Below, in pieces: positions 1 to 5,919 of a stretch of DNA of 6,186 bases. The stretch comes from Spirochaetaceae bacterium (GTDB taxonomy: Bacteria > Spirochaetota > Spirochaetia > Treponematales > Breznakiellaceae), in contig JAITGR010000028.1 of the NCBI GenBank assembly GCA_031280455.1, positions 1 to 6,186 of the forward strand. The letters are read 5' to 3'. Every line of letters begins with the position of its first letter. Within the stretch, counting starts at the first letter, position 1. Under the pieces are notes generated by a model. That model saw only the letters and a list, made by a program, of their open reading frames with translations. It had not been told where the DNA came from and did no database searches. A program made the position numbers and the translations under genes.

Positions 1-1
1 G

Positions 2-319
2 TATCTTGCGAAAGAGCGGAAGGCGTTCGACCTGCCGCTTGCGGCGCGGGGGACGGTTTTTCAGCGGGCGGTGTGGGCGGCGCTGGCGGCCATACCCTAC
101 GGGCAAACCCGTTCGTACCGCGATGTCGCGGCGGCGGCGGGGAACCCGTCCGCGTGCCGGGCGGTTGGCGGCGCGGCGCACCGCAATCCGTTCGCTATTG
201 TCGTCCCGTGCCACCGCGTTATCGGCGCGGACGGCTCGCTCACCGGTTTTTCAGGCGGGCTTGCGGTAAAGCGCCGCCTGCTGGAGCTGGAGGGTTACGC
301 GGGGGCGACAAAGCCGTAG
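2..319 (+). CDS. ogt: Methylated-DNA--protein-cysteine methyltransferase, 3' part (5' end outside window)
   Basis: This repair protein removes alkyl groups from O6-alkylguanine (and O4-alkylthymine) in DNA by moving them irreversibly to its own cysteine. The 105 visible residues are the C-terminal DNA-binding and active-site domain. They contain [20 protein letters not shown] (helix-turn-helix start), the RAVG element with the arginine finger (about residue 53 of the fragment), the asparagine hinge in RNP, the acceptor-cysteine motif PCHRV (Cys about residue 70) and the closing [15 protein letters not shown]. All key residues are present, so it looks functional. The reading frame is open to the left edge and the start codon lies outside, so the N-terminal domain is not visible and I cannot tell Ogt from the C-terminal domain of an Ada-type protein. 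Its last 25 bp overlap the 3' end of truB on the other strand. Identification is firm; the exact subfamily is less so. Confidence 0.95.
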   Translation, partial: YLAKERKAFDLPLAARGTVFQRAVWAALAAIPYGQTRSYRDVAAAAGNPSACRAVGGAAHRNPFAIVVPCHRVIGADGSLTGFSGGLAVKRRLLELEGYAGATKP

Positions 320-1173
320 CGCCGCCGGCCGTCTTTGGTTTCCAGTATCGCCGTCAAATTCCCGTCAAAAAAGAACGCCGCCTGCGTTGTTGGCGGCAAC
401 TCCCGCGGGAGCGGCGGGAGGCCGGCGGACGCGAGTTCTCCGCCGTGGCGTAAAACACGCGCCGCACGCTCGTCTATGTCCGCGCAGAACATCCCCAGTT
501 TTTCGCACGCCGCCCGGTCGACCGGACGCGGGCTGGCAGCGGCTTCGGCATCAGCGTCAACGATAGCGAAGCCGCCTATGCTCGTCCGGCGCAGGGCGGC
601 AAGGTGGGCGCGGGAGGCGGCGGCCAGCGCTATGTCGCGCGCGAGGGCGCGTATGTAGGTGCCGGACGAACAGCGCACGTCGAGGCTGGCGTAGGCGAGG
701 CCCCGCGCCGAGTCCGCCGTGTACGAGCGCAGCGCAAGCTCGTAAATACAGACGGCGCGGCTTTTAAGCTCCGGCACCGCTCCTGAGCGGGCGGCAATGT
801 GGGCGCGTACCCCGTTGACATGGACGGCGGAATACACAGGCGGCACCTGCGCGATTGTCCCCCTAAACTGCTCCAGCGCGGCGGCAAACGCCGCTTCCGA
901 AGGCGGGCTTGCGCGGGCGATTATGCCGCCTTCGGGGTCGAGCGTATCGGTTTCCGCGCCCAGGCATACAAGCGCCTGGTAGCTTTTGTCGCTGCCGGAA
1001 AAAAAGCGGGCGAGCTTGAGGGCGCGGCCTGCGAGGATAATCATAAGGCCGGTGGCGAATTTGTCGAGCGTGCCGGTGTGGCCTACTTTGCCGGTGTTGA
1101 GCGCTTTTTTGAACGGGCGCAGCGCGTCGAATGACGTAACGCCCGCGGGTTTGTCGTATAAAAAATACCGCAT
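295..1173 (-). CDS. truB: tRNA pseudouridine(55) synthase TruB
   Basis: TruB converts uridine 55 in the T-loop of tRNAs to pseudouridine in the cytoplasm. The 292-residue length is normal for bacterial TruB. The N-terminus [12 protein letters not shown] (residues 7-18) is typical. The catalytic motif [13 protein letters not shown] (31-43) holds the nucleophile Asp37, and [15 protein letters not shown] (63-77) supplies the conserved Tyr65. [13 protein letters not shown] (109-121), [14 protein letters not shown] (169-182) and LRRTSIGGF (194-202) are further family signatures. In VNGVRAH the usual lysine and tyrosine of the 'NGKRxY' segment are replaced by Val and His. It is the last gene of the minus-strand operon, starting 6 nt after the amidohydrolase stop. 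No Shine-Dalgarno sequence lies before the ATG, which suggests translation by re-initiation. The coding region runs 25 bp into the end of the convergent ogt gene. Function is confident. Confidence 0.97.
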   Translation of the reverse strand: MRYFLYDKPAGVTSFDALRPFKKALNTGKVGHTGTLDKFATGLMIILAGRALKLARFFSGSDKSYQALVCLGAETDTLDPEGGIIARASPPSEAAFAAALEQFRGTIAQVPPVYSAVHVNGVRAHIAARSGAVPELKSRAVCIYELALRSYTADSARGLAYASLDVRCSSGTYIRALARDIALAAASRAHLAALRRTSIGGFAIVDADAEAAASPRPVDRAACEKLGMFCADIDERAARVLRHGGELASAGLPPLPRELPPTTQAAFFFDGNLTAILETKDGRRRYGFVAPA

Positions 1174-1179
1174 AACGTA

Positions 1180-2583
1180 TTACGGGAAGGCGCGTCCGGC
1201 GGAAGCGCCGGGTACCCGCGCCCCCGCGTGAATGGCGAGCGCGCCGTTGACAAACACATGCAGCACCCCCACAGGCGGCGCGTTCGGGTCGCCTGTGCCG
1301 GGAAAATCCGCCTGTTCGCGGAGCGCCTCCCAGTCGAACACGGCGATGTCCGCGTCCATCCCCGGCGCGATACGCCCTTTGTTGAGCCCCAAGACCTGCG
1401 CCGGCACCAGAGAAGTCCGGCGCAGCGCTTCGCGCAAACTCATCCGCTCCGGCGCGGCTTCCGGTTTGCCGTCCGTTCGCAGCGCGCCGCCTTTTACCAG
1501 CACCCTAAAAAAGTACGGGAAGGTCGCCGCGTTCTGCGGATGCCCCTGGCCCGCGGCGCTGGGCGCGGCGTCGGAGGAGACCATAACGTCGTCCAGCGAA
1601 AAAGCCCGCCAAATGTCGGACGGGCTGCCCGGGTCGTAGATAAAGCAGTCTTTGGGGCTGTCGCGCCGCACTTCGCGGTACTGTTCCATCGTCAAAAACC
1701 GCCCCGCGTACACACCGCTTCCGGCGCGGACGCGGCTAAAGTCGTAGCCCTTGCGGGTAAATTCGGCCTCGTCGAACACGGCGCTTCCGGCTGTTGTCGC
1801 GTAGGCCGTCCACATGCCGCTGTCCGCCCACACATCCAGCCCCCGGTCGCGCGCGCCGGCGAGGACATCCAGGGTTCGTTTAAGGCTGTCGCCGTTCCAC
1901 ATGTACACCAGATGCGAGACGATGACGCGCGCGCCGGTTTCGGCAAGCCGCACCGCCTCCAGAATCGAGTTGTTGTTTTCGCGCTCCACATTGCGGGCGT
2001 GTATCGAAATAAGCGGCGCGCGGCCTGCGGCGCGGGCCGCACTAACCGCTTCCGCCGCCAGCGCCTGCACCTCCGCGTCCGGGGCACCCGGGTCGTATTC
2101 CAGCCCGAAAGAAAGGCCGGCGGCGCCGTGTTCAAACGCGCGGCGCACGAGAGAGCGCATCTGTTCAAGCTGCGGCTGTGTGGCCGCCGCGTAAAAATCG
2201 TTGATGCCGCAGGCGGCGCGCAGCGAGCTGTGGCCTATCTGTTCGGCCTGGTTTATGGGGTAGGGGTGTTTTTCAAGGTGCGCGCGAAACGCGGCAAAAT
2301 CCGTCTGCGGGGAGAGGCCGCAGTTGCCGCTCACGCAACTGGTAACGCCCTGGGCAAGCAGTTTTTCCGCGCACGACCTGTTGGAATCGCTGTGGGTGTG
2401 CACGTCGATAATGCCCGGTACCAGCAGCGCGCCGCCCGCGTCAATGGTCATTTTCGCGGGCGGAAGAGACTGGCCGTCTAGGGCGAGGCAGGCAATGCGG
2501 CCGCCTTCTATACCCACGGCGGTTTCTGGTTTTTCACCGGCGCCGTCCGCGATTTTCGCGTTTACAATACGATAATCCAGCAT
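1180..2583 (-). CDS. D-aminoacylase-like metal-dependent amidohydrolase
   Basis: This is a cytoplasmic metallo-hydrolase of the amidohydrolase superfamily, closest in motif pattern to N-acyl-D-amino-acid deacylases, which release D-amino acids from N-acylated forms. Numbered from the ATG at 2583 (467 aa), it shows LVPGIIDVHTHSD with metal ligands His62 and His64, the bridging-cysteine motif SGNCGLSP (Cys88), His195 in SIHAR, His224 in VSHL and Asp338 in SSDA. It also has the family's IGHSSLR and GHPQNAATFP segments and a closing GRIAPGMDADIAVFD small beta domain. All predicted metal ligands are retained, so it should be active. The substrate is not shown by the sequence; other N-acyl or cyclic amide substrates remain possible. 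The ATG at 2583 lies 1 nt after the aroDE stop with GGAAG 6 nt upstream. The longer reading from a TTG at 2610 would overlap aroDE and use the Shine-Dalgarno as coding sequence, so I prefer the ATG. Confidence 0.88.
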   Translation of the reverse strand: MLDYRIVNAKIADGAGEKPETAVGIEGGRIACLALDGQSLPPAKMTIDAGGALLVPGIIDVHTHSDSNRSCAEKLLAQGVTSCVSGNCGLSPQTDFAAFRAHLEKHPYPINQAEQIGHSSLRAACGINDFYAAATQPQLEQMRSLVRRAFEHGAAGLSFGLEYDPGAPDAEVQALAAEAVSAARAAGRAPLISIHARNVERENNNSILEAVRLAETGARVIVSHLVYMWNGDSLKRTLDVLAGARDRGLDVWADSGMWTAYATTAGSAVFDEAEFTRKGYDFSRVRAGSGVYAGRFLTMEQYREVRRDSPKDCFIYDPGSPSDIWRAFSLDDVMVSSDAAPSAAGQGHPQNAATFPYFFRVLVKGGALRTDGKPEAAPERMSLREALRRTSLVPAQVLGLNKGRIAPGMDADIAVFDWEALREQADFPGTGDPNAPPVGVLHVFVNGALAIHAGARVPGASAGRAFP

Positions 2584-2584
2584 G

Positions 2585-4072
2585 TTATACTTCCGGGTAA
2601 TCTGCGCCAAAAAAATACTTATACTGAGACCGCGCCTGCCGCGTAAGCATGTCGAAGCCGTTCAGCGTCGCGCAGCCGGCGGCGGCGGCCCGCGAAAGAA
2701 ACGCGGTTTGTTCGGGCATGTATATCAAATCCATGACAACCTCGTGGCCGTAAAATTTATACATGCGCAGCGGGTCGTCGTTGTACGGCGGCGACATGCC
2801 GGCGCTGGTTGTGTTGATGATGAGGTCTGAATGTTTTTTTATGTATTTGGCGGATGTGCTGTCCAGGCCGCCGGCCCGAAAGCCGAATTTCTCGGCCAAA
2901 TCCTCGGCGCCGCTCAATGTCCTGTTGACGATAAACGCCTTGCCGTGCAGCCGCCATATCTGGTACGCGACTGCCCGCGCCGCGCCGCCCGCGCCCACTA
3001 TCGTAATTTTAAGGCCGCGAAAATTCTTTTTTCCCATAAAGTGAAGGATTGAATCGGAAAATCCCAGCGTGTCGGTATTGTACCCCGCCCAGCCTTTGTC
3101 CGTCCGCACGATGGTATTGCACGCGCCAATACCGCTCACTTCGACACTTTGCGACGTGAGGTGCTTTAGCACGTTTTGTTTGTGCGGTATCGTTACCGAA
3201 ACACCCCGCACGTTCAAGTGCCGCGCCAGCGGGAAAAATTTGTCCGCGCTTTCGGACGGGAACGGCACATAGACGCAGTTCATTTTTTCCCGCGAAAACA
3301 CCGTGTTGAAAAAAAGCGGGCTGCCGGTAACTTTAAGCGGATAGCCCAGAATGCCGTACACATCGCTGTCCTCGCGCACGTTGCGGTAGCGGTATACATT
3401 GCAGAGCGTTTTCGGGTCAATTTGGCCGGGGGCCGGCGGCGCGGCGTCAGCCGGGGAGGGCGCGTACGAGTACGTCCACTGCGAGCCGGTTTTCGCGGTA
3501 AGAATGCGCGAACAAACGCCGGCCTCGCCCATGGCGATAAGTATTTTGTCGTACGATTTCAGCTCGCCTGCCGCCTTAAACACCGCGAGCGTGTCGTCGA
3601 GCGTTTCGGCCAGGCAAGCGTATTTCACAATCTCGTCGCCGGTACGCGCCAGCGCCTTGACGCGGGCGGCTATGTTCGGCCCGGGGCGTTCAAACTGATG
3701 CAGCGAGCGTATGATTCTGGTGCCGAACGCCCGCGCCGCTTCTTCCAGCGACGGGACGTCCAGGTCTTCTTCCATATCGACGTATGCGAAATTCAGGCGC
3801 CGGTCGGCTTTTGCGTTGGCGAGCGCGTTGGCAATCAGCGTAACGCGGGCGGTTTCGCTGTTTTCAAAAAAGCCGCCGTCGTGCTTGCGGCGTATCGTCA
3901 GAATCGCCGGAATGCCGGCCAGCGCGGGAAAATGCCGAATCTGAAAGCGCTCGTCGGGGATGAGTTTGTCGACGCGCAGTTCCACCACGTCAATGTATTT
4001 GCGGTATTTTTCCAGCGTTTTCAGATTTTCTTCCAGCGTTTTTTCGCAGAGTGTAAGGCATATTTTTTGCAT
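2585..4072 (-). CDS. aroDE: Bifunctional 3-dehydroquinate dehydratase (type I)/shikimate dehydrogenase
   Basis: This fused enzyme catalyses two consecutive shikimate-pathway steps: dehydration of 3-dehydroquinate to 3-dehydroshikimate, then NADPH-dependent reduction to shikimate. Residues 1 to about 225 form the type I dehydratase, with ELRVD (31-35), TIRRKHDGG (59-67), the catalytic His125 in SLHQFE, the Schiff-base Lys150 in IVKYA, MGEAG..SR (181-189) and PGQ (215-217). Residues from about 237 to 495 form the dehydrogenase, with GYPLKVTGSP (243-252), VTIPHK with catalytic Lys298, GACNT (316-320), GYNTDTLGF with Asp334, the Rossmann loop GAGGAARA (360-367), NRT (383-385), NTTSAGM (420-426) and MLTRQ with Gln479. 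The shikimate-binding HSxSP motif reads VTGSP, so the first serine is threonine and the histidine is valine. Other active-site residues are intact. It sits 15 nt after lepB2 and 1 nt before the amidohydrolase start. The same fusion order is known in plants and chlamydiae. Confidence 0.96.
   Translation of the reverse strand: MQKICLTLCEKTLEENLKTLEKYRKYIDVVELRVDKLIPDERFQIRHFPALAGIPAILTIRRKHDGGFFENSETARVTLIANALANAKADRRLNFAYVDMEEDLDVPSLEEAARAFGTRIIRSLHQFERPGPNIAARVKALARTGDEIVKYACLAETLDDTLAVFKAAGELKSYDKILIAMGEAGVCSRILTAKTGSQWTYSYAPSPADAAPPAPGQIDPKTLCNVYRYRNVREDSDVYGILGYPLKVTGSPLFFNTVFSREKMNCVYVPFPSESADKFFPLARHLNVRGVSVTIPHKQNVLKHLTSQSVEVSGIGACNTIVRTDKGWAGYNTDTLGFSDSILHFMGKKNFRGLKITIVGAGGAARAVAYQIWRLHGKAFIVNRTLSGAEDLAEKFGFRAGGLDSTSAKYIKKHSDLIINTTSAGMSPPYNDDPLRMYKFYGHEVVMDLIYMPEQTAFLSRAAAAGCATLNGFDMLTRQARSQYKYFFGADYPEV
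2590..2594 (-). promoter_or_regulatory. Ribosome binding site of the amidohydrolase
   Basis: The minus strand reads GGAAG here, 6 nt before the ATG at 2583. It lies inside the last codons of aroDE and decides the start in favour of 2583 over the in-frame TTG at 2610. Confidence 0.7.
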
Positions 4073-4078
4073 GGGTTT

Positions 4079-4083
4079 TCCTT
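4079..4083 (-). promoter_or_regulatory. Ribosome binding site of aroDE
   Basis: The minus strand reads AAGGA, 6 nt before the aroDE ATG at 4072, within the 15-nt gap after the lepB2 stop. It confirms the aroDE start. Confidence 0.75.
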
Positions 4084-4087
4084 ATAT

Positions 4088-4846
4088 TCAGATTTTGCCG
4101 AAACGCGCCGGCGGCCAGTAGCGCAGGAGCGCCCGCGCCGAGATAAAGCGCCCCGAAACCGCCCCCCAGGTGCGCGAATCGTTGGTATTTCCGCGGTCGT
4201 CAGAGAGCAGAAAATACATGTCTTCGCCCAGCACGACCGGCTCCATGCTGCCGGAAAACGGAATGGCTCCGTCCCACAGCGGCGGAACTTCGGGTATGTT
4301 CACCGTGTATAAATCTTTGGATAGTTCAAATTCGGTGTAGGTGTAGACTTCGCCGTACGGCCGCACCCGCATAACGTAATTCACCATGGAAATTTCGTCG
4401 CCGGGCTTCGCTATGACCCGCTTAAGAAAGACGCGCTCGTTTTTCAAAAGCCCTATGCGTCCCAGCGTGCAGAAACGCCACACTTTATCCGCCAGCGCCA
4501 GAAAAAAACCCCTTTTTTCGCCGTTTTTAAGGTTGACCAGCACAACATCCCCCCGGCTGAGCGGCAGGGGCGAGGCCGCCGGAAAGTCGGGGAATACGTC
4601 TTTTATGCCGAATGACAGAAACACGAACCGGTCGCCGGGAGCAAGACCTGGCAGCATGGACGTATTCTGAAGGTCGCGCACGGTAATGACGAATGACGTC
4701 AGCAGGACATACGCGAAAAAAAACACGCCGGCCCAGAAAAGAAGCGTCAGTTTTTTTAAGTTTTCCGTCCGGGTTTCCGCGTACGAGTATTTTCGTTTTT
4801 TATCAAACATCGCTTTAGCCCCGCCCTCAAAGGCGGGAAACCTCAT
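4088..4846 (-). CDS. lepB: Signal peptidase I, second divergent copy
   Basis: This is a membrane-bound S26 serine protease that should cut signal peptides from exported proteins on the outer face of the cytoplasmic membrane. From the ATG at 4846 it has 252 residues. A basic N-terminus (KKRKYSY) precedes one membrane helix (about 33-54). Then come the nucleophile Ser63 in NTSMLPGLAPGD, the general-base Lys142 in FLKRVIAKPGD, and box E, which reads SDDRGNTNDSR (215-225) where GDNRxxSxDSR is usual. Thus Gly becomes Ser, Asn becomes Asp, and the serine that orients the lysine becomes Thr. The Ser/Lys dyad is intact, so activity is likely, perhaps on a narrower substrate set (inference). The start overlaps the upstream lepB stop as ATGA, with AGGAA 7 nt upstream. 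A second ATG at 4810 (240 aa, starting MFDKKRKYSY) is a credible alternative. An open frame up to 5110 exists but would lie inside the upstream lepB. Confidence 0.9.
   Translation of the reverse strand: MRFPAFEGGAKAMFDKKRKYSYAETRTENLKKLTLLFWAGVFFFAYVLLTSFVITVRDLQNTSMLPGLAPGDRFVFLSFGIKDVFPDFPAASPLPLSRGDVVLVNLKNGEKRGFFLALADKVWRFCTLGRIGLLKNERVFLKRVIAKPGDEISMVNYVMRVRPYGEVYTYTEFELSKDLYTVNIPEVPPLWDGAIPFSGSMEPVVLGEDMYFLLSDDRGNTNDSRTWGAVSGRFISARALLRYWPPARFGKI
4820..4837 (-). other. Small GC-rich hairpin between the two possible lepB2 starts
   Basis: CCCGCC and GGCGGG form a perfect 6-bp stem around a 6-nt loop. In the minus-strand transcript it lies just after the lepB1 stop and 9 nt before the alternative ATG at 4810. 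Its 3' arm forms part of the G-rich stretch that would serve as Shine-Dalgarno for that ATG. No U-run follows, so it is not an intrinsic terminator. If translation starts at 4846 it is simply coding sequence. A regulatory role is inference. Confidence 0.4.
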
Positions 4847-5871
4847 TTTATTGTTCCTATTCTGCGCGGCGGCCAGTATTTGAACGCGCCTTTGCCCAGC
4901 ACTTTGCTTTCCCGCACCGGCCCGAAATACCGGCCGTCGTGCGAATTGTCGCGGTTGTCGCCCAGCGGAAACATTCTGCCTTCGCCGATGTACCAGCCGG
5001 CCTCCCGCCGCGCGGCAAGCTCGGCGTAGCGGCTGTCGTGCGGGTGCGCGCTCCGCAGTACCGAGACCCATGTTGTGTCGAACGTAATGTCGTTGACAAA
5101 ACGCGCCCACTGCCCGCCGCCGGCCAGGGCCAGCGTCGCTTCCGGCGGCGGCACGCCAAGATACGAGTACGCGGCAACTTTCGCCGCGGCCTTCAGCGCC
5201 GGATAATCTTCGGGTTTAATAAGGCGCGAAATCTGGTGATTCCAGCCGCGCCGCGCGTTGTACTCACGTTCGCGGACAAAGCGGTCTTCGCCGGCGAAAC
5301 GGACCAGCATTTCACCGTCGGCGTTGACAAACAAATCGCCCGCGGCCCCGACGGCGCGTTTAATAAGAAAATGCGCCTTTGGCTGGCCGTTTTCATCGCG
5401 GTCGATGTCGACCATGGCGATGGTGAGCATGTAGATGACGCGCTGGGCTATGTCGAAAACCGGCCCGTTCGCTATGTAGGCGGGATTATCAAAAATAATC
5501 ACGTCGTTGCGCTGTGGCCGCAGGGGCGTTTTTGTCTTGGCGATGCCGGGCAAAAGTTCCGGCCCGTAAATCAGTTTGTTGACAAAGATGTGGTCGCCGA
5601 TGTTCAGCGTATCTATCATGGAGCCTGAGGGAATCTGGTAGGCCTGCACCGCGTACTGGTTGACCACCAGCACAAAACAGGCCGCCCAGACAAACGCCTC
5701 CACCCAATCGGCGACCGGGTGCTTTTTTGCCTGCTTTTCCTTGGCAATCCGTTTTTTCCGCGCGCGGCGGGTCAGGTACGCTTCGGTCGCCCGTTGTACA
5801 CGCTGAAAAAACAGCTCCGCGCCGCCGGCAGTTTGAGGTTGTGCTCCCATTTGTGGTTCAGTATAACGCAT
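4843..5871 (-). CDS. lepB: Signal peptidase I, first copy with canonical box E
   Basis: This is the main-type S26 signal peptidase, anchored in the cytoplasmic membrane and cleaving secretory signal peptides. From the ATG at 5871 (342 aa) it has a basic, probably cytoplasmic N-terminal segment rich in Lys/Arg (about 35-51), one membrane helix (about 56-78), the nucleophile Ser84 in QIPSGSMIDTL, the general-base Lys171 in FLIKRAVGAAGD, a long insertion (about 180-303) that would form the extra periplasmic domain seen in larger LepB proteins, box E GDNRDNSHDGR (304-314), and the ending KYWPPRRIG. The proline that normally follows SMx is Asp here. The start is uncertain: a GTG at 5907 (354 aa) has only a close AAGG and sits in a hairpin, and an ATG at 5850 (335 aa) lacks a Shine-Dalgarno. 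The ATG at 5871 follows GGACGGCGGGA. None of this affects the catalytic part. Its stop overlaps the second lepB as ATGA. Confidence 0.94.
   Translation of the reverse strand: MRYTEPQMGAQPQTAGGAELFFQRVQRATEAYLTRRARKKRIAKEKQAKKHPVADWVEAFVWAACFVLVVNQYAVQAYQIPSGSMIDTLNIGDHIFVNKLIYGPELLPGIAKTKTPLRPQRNDVIIFDNPAYIANGPVFDIAQRVIYMLTIAMVDIDRDENGQPKAHFLIKRAVGAAGDLFVNADGEMLVRFAGEDRFVREREYNARRGWNHQISRLIKPEDYPALKAAAKVAAYSYLGVPPPEATLALAGGGQWARFVNDITFDTTWVSVLRSAHPHDSRYAELAARREAGWYIGEGRMFPLGDNRDNSHDGRYFGPVRESKVLGKGAFKYWPPRRIGTIK
4854..4858 (-). promoter_or_regulatory. Ribosome binding site of the second lepB
   Basis: The minus strand reads AGGAA, 7 nt before the ATG at 4846 and inside the last codons of the upstream lepB. 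Together with the ATGA overlap it supports translational coupling of the two peptidases. Confidence 0.65.
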
Positions 5872-5899
5872 TCCCGCCGTCCGCGTGTAGTGCCCTGCC

Positions 5900-5915
5900 C
5901 AAGGCACCAGCCTTG
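5900..5915. other. Short hairpin after the YhhN-family gene
   Basis: CAAGGC and GCCTTG pair as a 6-bp stem around a 4-nt loop (ACCA on the plus strand). On the plus strand it is followed by ATTTTTA, resembling a weak intrinsic terminator for that direction, although no plus-strand gene precedes it. On the operon strand no U-run follows. It contains the GTG at 5907 and its nearby AAGG, so it would hinder initiation there. Confidence 0.35.
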
Positions 5916-5919
5916 ATTT

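Noticed and set aside
252..280. Hairpin CAGGCGG/CCGCCTG near the ogt 3' end as a terminator for truB or ogt
   Set aside because: The stem lies inside ogt coding sequence and is not followed by a T-run in either direction; the T-run is on the wrong side for plus-strand transcription.
1228..2481. Long plus-strand open frame (417 codons) opposite the amidohydrolase
   Set aside because: Its translation is Arg/His/Val-rich with no recognisable motif, and the opposite strand encodes a clear enzyme. Such mirror frames are common in GC-rich DNA.
2584..2610. TTG start of the amidohydrolase at 2610
   Set aside because: It would overlap aroDE by 26 bp and consume the good GGAAG site that serves the ATG at 2583.
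3176..4312. Long plus-strand open frame (378 codons) opposite aroDE and part of lepB2
   Set aside because: It is an antisense shadow of two well-supported genes, crosses their boundary, and shows no domain.
4847..5110. N-terminal extension of the second lepB up to 5110
   Set aside because: This would overlap the first lepB out of frame by over 260 bp, and the added residues are Arg-rich shadow sequence. The ATG at 4846 has a Shine-Dalgarno site and an ATGA coupling.
3464..5172. Word TACGAGTA seen three times, in aroDE, lepB2 and lepB1
   Set aside because: In each case it encodes Tyr-Ser-Tyr on the minus strand with the same favoured codons. The spacing is irregular, so it is codon coincidence rather than a repeat element.
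5860..5888. Minus-strand TATACT as a -10 promoter box before lepB
   Set aside because: No -35-like hexamer lies 16-18 nt upstream, and the site falls inside probable lepB coding sequence.
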